Notes: generated by a model from the sequence alone, not told the origin. Positions 31,438 through 40,360 are shown, counted from the first letter of the stretch. The stretch: 53,091 bases of DNA from Dehalococcoidia bacterium (GCA_009693045.1 SHXZ01000003.1:1-53091); one strand, 5' to 3'. A program made the numbers and translations.

Positions 31438-33474
31438 CTACAGATCGGTGCTCCTGCGGATGGCCCCCTCACGGTGCCGCTTGTACCTGCCCAGCGCCAT
31501 AAGCGGCCAGTAGTTCCGGTACATGTGATAGTTGATCATGAACCCCGCGGCCATCTCGGCCCCCTGGGACCCATTCTCGCCTGCGTCAGGCGCATTGCTT
31601 AACCGGCGCCCAAGCCCGTACCCAGGGAATCCTGCGCCGGTGAACCACGGCTCGTCCCAGGACCCGTCGGGCTTCTGCGTGTTCGTCAAGAAGAGCAGGC
31701 CACCCTCCACAGCCGGGCTGTTCCACTCGCCGGCGGCCATAAGGGCCAAGAGCGCCCACCCTGTCTGCGACGCCGTGCTCGTCCCGCGCCCGCGCCACGC
31801 CGGATCAACGTAGCTGGCGCACGACTCGCCCCAACCGCCGTCGTCGTTCTGGTGGGCCAGGAGCCACGAGACCGCCTTCCTCACGCGCGGGTCAGCCATG
31901 TCCAGGCCCAGCGACTCCATAGCCGGCAGCACCGCCCCGGAGCCGTAAACGTAGTTCACGCCCCAGCGTCCGAACCATGGCCCGTCCGGCGCCTGCTCCC
32001 TCCACAGGTACTCCAGCGCCTTGCGCAACCGCGGATCGGACGCCGGCGGCGATCCCATGCGCCCGAAAGCCTCCAGCACATGGGCCGTCACGTCCCCACT
32101 CGGCGGGTCCAGCGTCTCACCAAAGTCGCTGAAGGGGATCTTCGCCACCACGTCACGCACGTTGTCCTTGTCAAACGCGGCCCAGCCACCGTTCTTGCTC
32201 TGCATGTGCAACATCCAAACCGCCGCGCGCTTCAAGGTCGCCCGCTTGTCAGCCTCGCGCGCTCGCGGCATCTGCGTGCGCAGCAGCGCGATGAGCACCT
32301 CCGCCGTGTCGTCAATGTCCGGGTACCAGTCGTTGGCGAACTCAAACGCCCAGCCGCTCGGCTCCACGTCGTCTCTCACGCGCACCGCCCAATCGCCGCG
32401 CTTGCGGATTTCCATCTTCAGCAACCACTCCGCCGCGCGCTGCAACGCAGCGTCGTCCTGCGGAACGCCCGAGTCCTGCAGCGCAATCATGGTCAGACAC
32501 GTATCCCACACCGGCGACACACAGGCTTGCACCGTCAGGGTTTCCTCGTCCTCAATCGCAAAGGCCTCAAACCCCTTCAGCCCCTTCGCAACGGAGGGGT
32601 CATCCAGCGAGTGGCCCAGCGTCTTGAGCGCCATGAGCGCGTACACCCACGGTGGCTGGATGCCGCCCCACGAGCCGTCCGACTCCTGACGCTCCAGGAT
32701 CCATTCTTTGGCCCTATGGATCGCGTACTTCCGCCCCGGCTTCACCGGCAGGGCCTCGTACATCCGAAGCCCCTTGTCTACTCCCCAGAAGAACGTTCGC
32801 CAATTCAGCAGTCCACTGGGCCGTTTCAGGTAATACTGCTTCCTATCCCAACGGTCAGAAAACAATTCTGTTATCTCCGCATATGCCGGGACCGCGCGAA
32901 CGGGCTTTCGCGTCATGAGGATCATGATCGGCACAACCGTGGCCCGCGCCCAGCTTGAGAAGTTGTACAAGTTCATCGGGAACCAGGAAGGCAGGAGCGT
33001 TAGCTCCGGCAACATTGCGGGAACGCCCTCCCAGGGCCACTGGCCTAGCAGCGCCAACCATATCTTGGTGAAGACCCGCGTTTTGGGCACACCCCCCTTG
33101 CTGAGGATAAACTCCTTCGCCTTCTGCATCGCGGGCGTCGCTGCCGAGGTCCCCGCCAGCTTTAGCGCGAAGTAGCACTCCACCGATGTGCTTACGTCGC
33201 CCGGCGCTCCGTAATACTGGCCCCACGAGCCGTCCTCTCGCTGCTGCCTCCGAATGTAGTTCGCCAGCTTGGGCCACTTGCTCTTGTCCGGCACTTCCAT
33301 GAAGTAGTTAAGCATGAGGAACTCAGCCTCCATGGTGGCATTGGACTCCAGACGCCCCCACCAATAGCCGTCCTCGTGCTGACGCGCCAGCAAGTACGAC
33401 TGCGACCTGTCCACAGCCGTGTCTACAGCGCGCTTCGCGTCAAGCTTATCTGCGGGTTCTCTCAGCTCAACCAT
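31438..33474 (-). CDS. shc: squalene-hopene cyclase
   Basis: A 678-residue membrane-associated cyclase, normal for the family. The protonating DxDD motif is DIDD at residues 386-389 (WYPDIDDTAE). Several QW repeats are visible, for example RQQREDGSWGQ, RQESDGSWGG, QSKNGGWAAFD, HQNDDGGWGE and TQKPDGSWDE. It folds squalene into the pentacyclic hopene/hopanol skeleton. The ATG at 33474 follows AGAGGT. It is in the centre of the hopanoid cluster with hpnA upstream and, across a repeat, yjbQ-hpnCDE downstream. Confidence 0.97.
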   Translation of the reverse strand: MVELREPADKLDAKRAVDTAVDRSQSYLLARQHEDGYWWGRLESNATMEAEFLMLNYFMEVPDKSKWPKLANYIRRQQREDGSWGQYYGAPGDVSTSVECYFALKLAGTSAATPAMQKAKEFILSKGGVPKTRVFTKIWLALLGQWPWEGVPAMLPELTLLPSWFPMNLYNFSSWARATVVPIMILMTRKPVRAVPAYAEITELFSDRWDRKQYYLKRPSGLLNWRTFFWGVDKGLRMYEALPVKPGRKYAIHRAKEWILERQESDGSWGGIQPPWVYALMALKTLGHSLDDPSVAKGLKGFEAFAIEDEETLTVQACVSPVWDTCLTMIALQDSGVPQDDAALQRAAEWLLKMEIRKRGDWAVRVRDDVEPSGWAFEFANDWYPDIDDTAEVLIALLRTQMPRAREADKRATLKRAAVWMLHMQSKNGGWAAFDKDNVRDVVAKIPFSDFGETLDPPSGDVTAHVLEAFGRMGSPPASDPRLRKALEYLWREQAPDGPWFGRWGVNYVYGSGAVLPAMESLGLDMADPRVRKAVSWLLAHQNDDGGWGESCASYVDPAWRGRGTSTASQTGWALLALMAAGEWNSPAVEGGLLFLTNTQKPDGSWDEPWFTGAGFPGYGLGRRLSNAPDAGENGSQGAEMAAGFMINYHMYRNYWPLMALGRYKRHREGAIRRSTDL

Positions 33475-33557
33475 CTTAACCTCTCCCCAGCCCCTCCCCT
33501 TTAGTGGAGGGGAACTGCGGGGATTCCCCCTTCCCTTTAGGGAAGGGGGCTAGGGGG

Positions 33558-34550
33558 TTAGGGCCCGTAGCCATGCTCCCGGTACCACGTCACCGCCCTC
33601 GCCAGCGCCGCTTCCACCGGCCCTGGGTCGTAACCAAGCTCCCGGCTCGCCTTCGCGTGCTCCACCTTCACGCGCCGCCCGGCGTGGAAGACGCCCTCCA
33701 GCGGTATCCTCGGCTCCCTTCGCAGCAACCGCCCTTCCAGCAGGTCGTCCACGTACGCCGCCGCGAGCGCGACTGCTTGCGGCGCCCGCAACCTCGGAGC
33801 GGGCAGGCCCGTCAGGGCGGCAAGCGTGCTCAACATCTCTCGCAAGGTCATGTTCCGCCCGCCCAGCAGGTACCGCTCTCCCTTGCGACCCTTCTGAAAA
33901 GCCAGCAGATGCCCCTGCGCCACGTCCTCCACCGGCGCCAGGTTGAGCTGCGCCTCCATGTAGGCGGGAATCCGCCTCCGCAGAAAGTCCGCGATGATGC
34001 GTCCTGTTGGCGTCGGCCTGGCGTCACCCGACCCCACAGGCACCGTGGGATTCACCACCACCACGTCCAGCCCGCGCGCCGCAAAAGACAGCGCCTCCTG
34101 CTCGGCCAGGTACTTCGTCCAGCGGTACGCCCCGCTCAACTCGCCCCGGCGCGGCAGATCCGCCTCCGTCGCCACGACCCCGCTGCCTTGCGGGCGGCCC
34201 ACCGTCACCCAAGAGCTCGTGTGGACGACCCGCTGGACGCCCTCATCCAGCGCCGCCTGGAGGACGTTCCGCGTCCCTACCACGTTGGTCTCGTAGTAGG
34301 GCCGCACGTCCGTGGGCCAGAAGGCGTAGAGGGCGGCCACGTGAAACACCGCCTCGCAGCCCTCCACAGCCCGCCTCACCGACGCCGCGTCGCGGATGTC
34401 CCCCTCCACCACCTCCCAGCGTTTATCCAGCGTGTTAAGGTAGCTGCTGTCCCTGCGCGCCAGCACCCGCACGGTCATCCCGTGCGCAGTCAAGGCCCGC
34501 GCCACGTGGCCTCCCACGAAGCCCGTCGCGCCCGTCACCAGCGCCTTCAT
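33558..34550 (-). CDS. hpnA: hopanoid-associated sugar epimerase HpnA
   Basis: A 330-residue extended short-chain dehydrogenase: cofactor motif VTGATGFVGGHVA (residues 5-17), SSWVTVG, and the YxxxK pair in YRWTKYLAEQEAL. VVVVNPTVPVGSGDARPTPTG is typical of HpnA-type proteins. Its reaction in hopanoid side-chain formation is not settled. The start at 34550 is preceded by AAGGGGGG. A hairpin-rich gap of 83 bases separates it from shc. Confidence 0.88.
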   Translation of the reverse strand: MKALVTGATGFVGGHVARALTAHGMTVRVLARRDSSYLNTLDKRWEVVEGDIRDAASVRRAVEGCEAVFHVAALYAFWPTDVRPYYETNVVGTRNVLQAALDEGVQRVVHTSSWVTVGRPQGSGVVATEADLPRRGELSGAYRWTKYLAEQEALSFAARGLDVVVVNPTVPVGSGDARPTPTGRIIADFLRRRIPAYMEAQLNLAPVEDVAQGHLLAFQKGRKGERYLLGGRNMTLREMLSTLAALTGLPAPRLRAPQAVALAAAYVDDLLEGRLLRREPRIPLEGVFHAGRRVKVEHAKASRELGYDPGPVEAALARAVTWYREHGYGP

Positions 34551-34577
34551 CCCCCCTTACGTCCCTCTCACCATAGG

Positions 34578-34740
34578 CTTATTGCACGACACTTTTTGGG
34601 CAAGGTTGCCTTACCTGGTGGATACCGTCTCACTGGTTACTCAATTTCCCTCTCCACATAAAGTGGAGAGGAGTTAGGGGTGGGGCGATGACTGGGCGCA
34701 GCACCTCCTTTTTCGCACTACTGGAGAACGGTGTCGTGTA
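34578..34740. repeat. repeat-rich gap between hpnG and hpnA
   Basis: Begins with TTGCACGACAC and ends with GTGTCGTGTA, short inverted ends of about 10 bases. Inside is a CCCTCTCCAC...GTGGAGAGG hairpin with AGTTAGGGGTGGGG as in the other repeats. It ends directly at the hpnG stop codon. Probably another MITE-like insertion, with weaker ends than families A-C. Confidence 0.4.
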
Positions 34741-34741
34741 T

Positions 34742-35509
34742 TCAGCTCTCCCTGGGAGACGGTGCGGTCCGCCGGCCAAACTCTCTCCAGAACGTCCCCA
34801 CCAACAGCGTCAGGTTGCGGCGCGCCACCGCCATGCTCCGCGCCAGGCCCAGCACCGCCGGAACGTCCTGCGGCCTCCGGACCAGCGCCGCCATCACCGA
34901 CGCCGCGCTTGGCGACCCCGTCGTTGTTCGAACTGCCCTCGGCAGGGCGGCGCGCGCGGTGTCCAAAATGGTGCGCACCGCCAGGAACGGCACTCCCGCC
35001 CTCTCAGCCGCCTCGCCGAGCCAGTAGCTCTCCATCTCCACCACCAAAGCGCCCGTCTCCTGCCACAGACGCCCCTTCTCCTCCCGCGACGTGACCGCCG
35101 ACTCCACCGTGAGCCATCCGCCCTTCTGGATGCGGAGGCCGCGCGCTCCGGCCACACGCTCAGCCAACCCCAACAAGCTGGGGTCCGGCGCGATGCTCCT
35201 CGTTCCGCCGGCGCCTGCCCGCCAGGCCTGGATGCGCTCCGCGAGCACCACGTTGCCCGCCCGGAGCATCGGGTCCAGCCCGCCCGCGAAGCCCACGGAC
35301 ACGAGCGCCGACGCCCGCTCGGCGGCCAAGAGCCGGTCCGCCGCCGCCTTCGCGGCCTGCTGCCCGACTCCGACGACGGCCACGACCACCGACGTGTACC
35401 GCTCGCCCGAGCGCCATGTGCGGATGCCATGCCTGGTCTCGGCCTGCCACAAGCCCCGCTTCAGAAGCCCGCTCACCTCGTCCCGCATCGCCGCAACGAT
35501 GACCAGCAT
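34742..35509 (-). CDS. hpnG: nucleoside phosphorylase-family protein, probable adenosylhopane nucleosidase HpnG
   Basis: A 255-residue protein of the PNP/MTAN superfamily. It has the SVGFAGGLDP phosphate/ribose strand, the VEMESYWLGEAAERAGVPFLAVRTI segment containing the nucleoside-binding MES motif, and a family-typical N-terminal strand LVIVAAMRDEV. In hopanoid clusters HpnG removes adenine from adenosylhopane to give ribosylhopane. The ATG at 35509 is chosen over 35536 because a GGGGGA precedes it and the fold begins at LVIVAAM. It lies directly after hpnH. Confidence 0.88.
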   Translation of the reverse strand: MLVIVAAMRDEVSGLLKRGLWQAETRHGIRTWRSGERYTSVVVAVVGVGQQAAKAAADRLLAAERASALVSVGFAGGLDPMLRAGNVVLAERIQAWRAGAGGTRSIAPDPSLLGLAERVAGARGLRIQKGGWLTVESAVTSREEKGRLWQETGALVVEMESYWLGEAAERAGVPFLAVRTILDTARAALPRAVRTTTGSPSAASVMAALVRRPQDVPAVLGLARSMAVARRNLTLLVGTFWREFGRRTAPSPRES

Positions 35510-35568
35510 GCATCCCCCGCGCAAGCCCATTGCCAAGGGTTTCGTAGTTCCTAAGTCACCGTGCCCTC

Positions 35569-35595
35569 AAGAGCCTACCTTGAGCAATGCGAAGG
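35569..35595. repeat. 27-bp AGAGCCT motif, copy between hpnH and hpnG
   Basis: AGAGCCTACCTTGAGCAATG plus GCGAAGG is a diverged copy of the motif also seen at 7347, 31306, 42319 and 47243. It lies in the 131-base gap between hpnH and hpnG. Confidence 0.5.
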
Positions 35596-35640
35596 GGGCG
35601 CGGTATCTATGCCTCCGCCTTCAGACGGGGGCACTTCCGC

Positions 35641-36774
35641 CTAGCTGGCGCCCACGCCGCTTTTGCCCGCGATAATCCCCTTCGCCATCACCACCATGTC
35701 CTTGGGATTGCTCAGCGCTCCAAAGATCGTCGCCGACTCAAACCCGCAGTGCATCATGCAGTTCGCGCACTTGGGGTTCTTCCCTGGGCCATAGTGGTCC
35801 CACAGCTCCGGCTTGAAAATCTCGTTCACGTCCTGCGTGTGCCGGTCCGCCAGCGGGTAACACGGCACGCGCCATCCCTGGATGGTGTACGTGGGATTGG
35901 AGTACGCCGTGCACTGGTAGTGCCGCCTTCCCTTCAAAAAGTCCAGGTAGAGCGGGTTGTTGTAGAACCGGAACTGCCTGATGGATTCATCGTCCAGCAA
36001 GTCCTGGAACAGCGCGTTGGACTCCTTCCGCTTCAGGAACATCTCCTGATCCGGCGCCATGGCGAAGTCGTAACCAGCCGAGATCATGATCCCTTCAAAA
36101 CCCATCTTCGTGACCAGGTCAAAGAGCTGGTGCAGGTCCTTTTTGTCAGCGCCTCGGAACAACGTGGTGTTGGAGCACACGCGGTACCCGCGCTCCAGCG
36201 CCTTCTTCGCCGCCCGCATGGCGATGCGAAAGACGCCGCGCCGCGCCACTGACACGTCGTGCTTCTCCTCCATGCCGTCCAGGTGAATGACCCACGACAG
36301 GTACTTTGAGGGCGGTATCTGCTCCATCATCTTGCCGAGCAGAATCCCGTTGGTGCAGCAGTAAACAAAGTACTTGCGCCTGACCAGCTCGTTGATCAGC
36401 TCCGGCAGGTGTGGGTACATCGTCGGCTCGCCGCCCGCGATGGAAACGATCGGCGCGCCCGACGCCTCAACCGCCGCCAGCGCCTCCTCAACGGTCAGCA
36501 TCCGGTGGATCACCGGCTCGTATTCGCGGATGCGCCCGCACCCCTCGCACGTCAGGTTGCACGCCTCCAGTGGCTCCAGCATCGTCACCAGCGGGAACCG
36601 CTTCCGGCCCCGCAGCTTCTGCCGCGCCAGGTACGCGAACAGCCGTATCCCAATCTCCACGGGGCGCTTGGGGGCCCTGCGCATGCCCTCCGGCATGAAC
36701 TCCTTGAGCCCCTCCTCAGCCGTCTTCAGCTTTGGCTGCGCCTTCTTCACCTGTATCGTCTGCACCGTCGCCAC
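35641..36774 (-). CDS. hpnH: adenosylhopane synthase HpnH (radical SAM)
   Basis: A 377-residue radical SAM enzyme. The cluster-binding CxxxCxxC is CNLTCEGC (Cys72, Cys76, Cys79), followed by SIAGGEPTMYP and the later GYRVCSNTTLFRGADK. A C-terminal cysteine cluster (CYPLADRH, CANCMMHCGFE) is typical of HpnH. It links the 5'-deoxyadenosyl radical to diploptene to start the C35 side chain. The start is GTG at 36774, behind GGGAG. It is followed by hpnG, the next enzyme in the side-chain route. Confidence 0.95.
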   Translation of the reverse strand: MATVQTIQVKKAQPKLKTAEEGLKEFMPEGMRRAPKRPVEIGIRLFAYLARQKLRGRKRFPLVTMLEPLEACNLTCEGCGRIREYEPVIHRMLTVEEALAAVEASGAPIVSIAGGEPTMYPHLPELINELVRRKYFVYCCTNGILLGKMMEQIPPSKYLSWVIHLDGMEEKHDVSVARRGVFRIAMRAAKKALERGYRVCSNTTLFRGADKKDLHQLFDLVTKMGFEGIMISAGYDFAMAPDQEMFLKRKESNALFQDLLDDESIRQFRFYNNPLYLDFLKGRRHYQCTAYSNPTYTIQGWRVPCYPLADRHTQDVNEIFKPELWDHYGPGKNPKCANCMMHCGFESATIFGALSNPKDMVVMAKGIIAGKSGVGAS

Positions 36775-36893
36775 GGCTGCTCCCTTCTCGGTTACGCCGT
36801 CTCGTCCATCCGTCGCAAGCGTCCCAGCAAGCTTCCCTCAGCGCTCGCCCCCTTCCCTCGCAGGGAAGGGGGCGAGGGTGTCAGGTTGCTCCG

Positions 36894-37955
36894 CTAACTT
36901 TGCCGCGTTAGCACGAACTTTACGAGCCCTTCCAGGTCCTCCAGCACGTGCCGCGGCAGCGCTGCGTCGCGCGCGCGAGCCAGCGCCTCCGCCGCCTTCT
37001 GCTCCGCCAGCCCCTGCGAGAACTCCCGCGCCCCGGCCGCCTCCAAAATGCTCAACGCCTCCTCCACCTGCGCGTCGTCCGGAAGCGGCCCTGAAGCGAT
37101 CTCCACTAGCCGCTCGTGCGTTGCGCCCTTCGTATGGTGAAGTCCAAACACCACCGGCAGCGAACGCTTCTGCCGGCGCAGGTCCGCGCCGGTTGCCTTG
37201 CCCAGCACCTCCGCGTCGCCCCAAATCCCCAGCACGTCATCGCGGGCCTGGAACGCCAGGCCGAGAAGCCGCCCACACCGGCGCAGCGTCTCCACCTGCC
37301 CCGCGCTTTCAGTTCCGAGAAACGCTCCGAGGTACATCGCGGCCTCAATCAAAGCGCCGGTCTTTCTCCCCACCATGTCCAGGTAATCGTCCACCGAGAT
37401 GTCGGGGCGTCGCTCAAAACTCATGTCCAGGTACTGCCCCTCAATCATCTCCAGGTAGCGGTCGGTCAGGTACCTCGTCGCCCCCGCGGCCCGGGCAGAG
37501 GCAACGCCGCGGTCGGCAAGCCCCTGGATGGCCTGGTCCGCCACAATCCTCAGCGTGTTGCCCGCCACCAGCGCCTGGGGTCGCCCCCAAACCGCCCACA
37601 CCGTGGGACGATGACGCCGCTCCTTGTCCTCGTCCTGGATGTCATCGTGAATAAGCGAAAAGTTGTGGACGAGCTCAAGCGCCACCGCCGCAGGCAGAGC
37701 CTGACCAGGATCGCCGCCGACGGCCTTGCAGGTGAAAAGGCACAGCAACGGTCGCAACGCCTTCCCAAAGCTCGCGTCGGCAGGACGTCCTTCAGCGTCA
37801 ACCCAGCCCATGTGATAGCGCAGCGTCCGGTACAACCCGGCATCGTCCGGCAGAACGGCGCCCTTGAGCGCCGCGTTCAGCATAGGTCGGTACTCGTCAA
37901 GCGGTGCGGTTAGGCTTGTCGCCTGCCTGGGCGTTTGCTGCGATGCCAAGGCCAC
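36894..37955 (-). CDS. polyprenyl synthetase (prenyl diphosphate for hopanoids)
   Basis: A 353-residue trans-prenyltransferase. The first aspartate-rich motif is DDIQD (104-108, in LIHDDIQDED) and the second is FQARDDVLGIWGD. KALRPLLCLF marks the allylic-site lysine/arginine region. The first motif has no two-residue insertion and Phe99 lies five residues before it, a pattern more like short-chain GGPP synthases than bacterial FPP synthases, so product length is open. It is the first gene of the hopanoid cluster and should supply FPP. The start is GTG at 37955 or TTG at 37949; GGGAG lies just upstream of both. Confidence 0.88.
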   Translation of the reverse strand: MALASQQTPRQATSLTAPLDEYRPMLNAALKGAVLPDDAGLYRTLRYHMGWVDAEGRPADASFGKALRPLLCLFTCKAVGGDPGQALPAAVALELVHNFSLIHDDIQDEDKERRHRPTVWAVWGRPQALVAGNTLRIVADQAIQGLADRGVASARAAGATRYLTDRYLEMIEGQYLDMSFERRPDISVDDYLDMVGRKTGALIEAAMYLGAFLGTESAGQVETLRRCGRLLGLAFQARDDVLGIWGDAEVLGKATGADLRRQKRSLPVVFGLHHTKGATHERLVEIASGPLPDDAQVEEALSILEAAGAREFSQGLAEQKAAEALARARDAALPRHVLEDLEGLVKFVLTRQS

Positions 37956-38026
37956 CTACTCCCGACGCGGCACCGTACCACCCCGCGTCGCTACACAGGC
38001 TAGCCATACATAATTATACGATGGTG

Positions 38027-38055
38027 AAACTATCACACACTATCAGGCGTGTCAA
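38027..38055 (-). promoter_or_regulatory. candidate promoter of the hopanoid cluster
   Basis: On the minus strand a consensus TTGACA (38055-38050) is followed after 17 bases by TAGTTT (38032-38027). A second -10-like TATAAT is at 38018-38013. The spacer and -10 include a direct repeat of TGATAGT spaced by one helical turn, a possible regulator site. Everything from the prenyl synthase to hpnA could be driven from here. Confidence 0.5.
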
Positions 38056-38096
38056 GCGCATGTCCACGCGATGCAAGCCAGAGCAATTCGACACCT

Positions 38097-38258
38097 TAAA
38101 GCGTCTGACAAAACCTGTAGCCATGGATGCGTTGCGTTTCACAAAGCAGCACCCTCATAGGTCAGCAAACAAGTCCCTTCCCCCATTGAGGGGAAGGTTA
38201 GGATGGGGGTGAAACGTTTCTTTCCTAGCCACATCACGGTTTTGTTAGGCCCTCTTAG
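38097..38258. mobile_element. MITE-like repeat, family B, copy 1
   Basis: About 162 bases with inverted ends TTAAAGCGTCTGACAAAACC and GGTTTTGTTAGGCCCTCTTA. The interior matches 47138-47325 (GTTTCACAAAGC, CAAACAAGTCCCTTC, CCATTGAGGGGAAGGTTAG, GGGGGTGAAACG), but it lacks the 27-bp motif present there. No coding capacity. It lies immediately upstream of the hopanoid promoter, in the gap to the DUF4389 gene. Confidence 0.65.
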
Positions 38259-38290
38259 GCCATTCACCCCCCCCCATCCGGCCAAGGGTT

Positions 38291-38626
38291 TCAGGCATGC
38301 TTTGTGTGACCGTCTGACCAACTCGTGCCAAACAGTGGATACCTGTCCACCACGCCGTACAACCACAGCGTTGTCCGCGTCTGCCACCTGGAGATGCCGA
38401 CCACGAAATCACCCCCCCCGGGGTACCGCCCTGTGAACAGCACCACCAAAAACGCGAACCAGGCGACCACCACCTGCATGATCTCAAGGAAGTACAACAC
38501 GACCAAGTGCGGCAGCAGTAGCAACGCCTTGAGGAAGAACAAGATGCCCAACGCGGCCAGCACCCGGCTGCTCGCCTGTGGATACTCCGCCTCAACCCGC
38601 ACTGGATACTCGACTAGTGTTGCCAT
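38291..38626 (-). CDS. DUF4389 membrane protein
   Basis: A 111-residue integral membrane protein: an N-terminal beta-like stretch (VEYPVRVEAEYPQ), two strongly hydrophobic segments (about residues 24-45 and 48-66), then GISRWQTRTTLWLYGVVDRYPLF, the diagnostic end of DUF4389 proteins. Family members usually end soon after YPPFSL; here the tail continues as GTSWSDGHTKHA and stops near the family B repeat, so the last residues may be altered by the insertion. The ATG at 38626 follows GGGAGGTGG. Function unknown. Confidence 0.75.
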   Translation of the reverse strand: MATLVEYPVRVEAEYPQASSRVLAALGILFFLKALLLLPHLVVLYFLEIMQVVVAWFAFLVVLFTGRYPGGGDFVVGISRWQTRTTLWLYGVVDRYPLFGTSWSDGHTKHA

Positions 38627-38691
38627 CGGGCCACCTCCCGCTGCGCTCGATTCGCGCCGGCATACCACGTCCTTGCCGCACCACAGCACGC

Positions 38692-38697
38692 TATAAT
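38692..38697 (+). promoter_or_regulatory. possible -10 box for lysA
   Basis: A perfect TATAAT about 90 bases before lysA. Upstream, TTGCCG is only 13 bases away and nothing better is found at 17, so the promoter assignment is weak. Confidence 0.3.
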
Positions 38698-38783
38698 GGG
38701 AAACTGCGTCCCGCCGCGCCTCACTCCAGAGGCTTGCGGCGACGCCGAATCAGCCCGTCGTCATACGTGAATGCGAGGTCTGC

Positions 38784-40100
38784 GTGTCGTTCAATGAGCT
38801 TGCCCGCCTGTTTCCTGTCACGGCCAGAGTCAACCAACTCGGGCGCCTTGAGCTCGGCGGGTGCGACCTCACCGCGCTCGCCCAGCAGTTTGGCACGCCG
38901 CTCTACATCTTTTGTGAAGACACCCTGCGAGAACAAAGCCGCGCCTTTCAACAGGGCTTCGCCAAGCATTACCCCAAGGTCCGCGTCCTCTTCGCCGGCA
39001 AGGCCTACATCAACCCCGCGCTCGCCAGGCTCCTGCAGGAGGAAGGCCTGGGGCTTGACGTCGTCTCCGGCGGCGAGCTCGCCGTCGCACAGGCGGTCTC
39101 TTTCCCGCCCGACCGCATCTACTTCCACGGCAACAACAAGCAGCCGCACGAGCTTGAGCAAGCACTCGCCTACGGGGTCGGGCGCATCGTCCTGGACAAC
39201 CTTGAGGAGCTTGAGCGTGTTGAAAGGTTCGCACGCGCGCGCGGCGCCCACGCCGATGTCCTGCTCCGCATCACCCCAGGCATTGACCCCCACACCCACT
39301 CCCACACCACCACCGGCACCGTGGACAGCAAGTTCGGCTTTCAACTCATGACGGGCCAGGCGGAGGAGGCCGTCCGCAGGGCGCTGGCATCTCCCAACCT
39401 GCGCGTCCATGGACTCCACTTCCACCTCGGCTCGCCCATCTTTGAGCTGGAGCCGTACGCCATCGCCGTCCGCATCGTGCTGGACTTCGCGGCGCGCATG
39501 AGCAAGGCGGGCCTAACGCTCAACGAGTTCAGCCCCGGCGGCGGCTACGCCATCAACTACCTCCGCACCCAGCACGCCCCCTCCCCGGAACAGTACGCCG
39601 AGGTCATCGGCAACGCCCTGCAGCAGGGTTGCCGGGAGCTGGGCCTGCCCCTCCCGCTACTCGTTCTGGAGCCTGGCCGCGCCATCGTCGGCCCGGCCGG
39701 CGTCGCGCTGTACACCGTCGGCTCCGTCAAGCGCATCCCCGGCGTCCGCACCTACGCCGCCGTGGACGGCGGCATGGGCGACAACATCCGCCCCGCCCTA
39801 TACGACGCCAAGTACGAGGCCGTCGTCGCCAACCGCGTAAACGACGCCGAGGCGGAGTTGGTGACCATCGCCGGCAAGTACTGCGAGTCCGGCGACGTGC
39901 TGGTCCGCGACGTCCGTCTGCCCTCGCTTGACCTCGGCGACCTCATCGCCATGCCCGCCGCGGGCGCTTACGCCCCGTCCATGGCGAGCACCTACAACCT
40001 CAACCCACGCCCGCCCGTCGTGCTCGTCAAGAATGGCAGCGCCCGGCTCATCCGCCGCCGCGAGAGCTACCAGGACCTGATGCGCAACGACGTGCTGTAA
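38784..40100 (+). CDS. lysA: diaminopimelate decarboxylase
   Basis: A 438-residue PLP enzyme (alanine racemase-like barrel plus C-terminal beta domain) that makes L-lysine from meso-diaminopimelate. The PLP lysine is Lys73 in FAGKAYINPAL; the HFHLGSPI, SPGGGYAI and LEPGRAIVG motifs bind PLP phosphate; KYCESGDVL supplies the active-site cysteine from the partner subunit; the final substrate tyrosine is in GAYAPSMASTYN. The start is GTG at 38784 with AGG 5-7 bases upstream. Its TAA stop (40098-40100) coincides with the outer TAA of a MITE-like repeat. Confidence 0.95.
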   Translation: MSFNELARLFPVTARVNQLGRLELGGCDLTALAQQFGTPLYIFCEDTLREQSRAFQQGFAKHYPKVRVLFAGKAYINPALARLLQEEGLGLDVVSGGELAVAQAVSFPPDRIYFHGNNKQPHELEQALAYGVGRIVLDNLEELERVERFARARGAHADVLLRITPGIDPHTHSHTTTGTVDSKFGFQLMTGQAEEAVRRALASPNLRVHGLHFHLGSPIFELEPYAIAVRIVLDFAARMSKAGLTLNEFSPGGGYAINYLRTQHAPSPEQYAEVIGNALQQGCRELGLPLPLLVLEPGRAIVGPAGVALYTVGSVKRIPGVRTYAAVDGGMGDNIRPALYDAKYEAVVANRVNDAEAELVTIAGKYCESGDVLVRDVRLPSLDLGDLIAMPAAGAYAPSMASTYNLNPRPPVVLVKNGSARLIRRRESYQDLMRNDVL

Positions 40101-40317
40101 TACCAACCGTTATGCCGTCTCTGAAAGAGAGTGGCGCCTACAACCATGCCATTATGAGGGAGCGAAGCGAAGGAAATCTCCCCACGTATCGCCACCCGCC
40201 CACGCACCGGGGGAGATTCTTCGCGGAGTTTACCATGAGCGGAGCGAACGGGCTCGGAATGGTGGGGGAAAGCCGGGTGTGTTTTATCACCGCCACCTTC
40301 ATTCAGATTTGGTATTA
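40098..40317. mobile_element. MITE-like repeat, family A, copy 3
   Basis: About 220 bases from TAATACCAACC to CACCTTCATTCAGATTTGG ending TATTA. The right end matches the 7.3 kb copy closely; the left end is more degenerate. The interior contains the ~120-bp hairpin repeat (40147-40266) shared with 27309-27430, where GAAATCTCCCC and GGGGGAGATTC form a stem. The left end overlaps the lysA stop codon. No coding capacity. Confidence 0.6.
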
Positions 40318-40360
40318 GTGGAGTACATCCCAAGCAGTATCTCTCTGAGGAGACTGAAGC

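Noticed and set aside
38266-38290. Additional small gene in the C-rich stretch after the family B repeat
   Set aside because: Only homopolymer-like CCCCCCCC and no open frame with a start signal.
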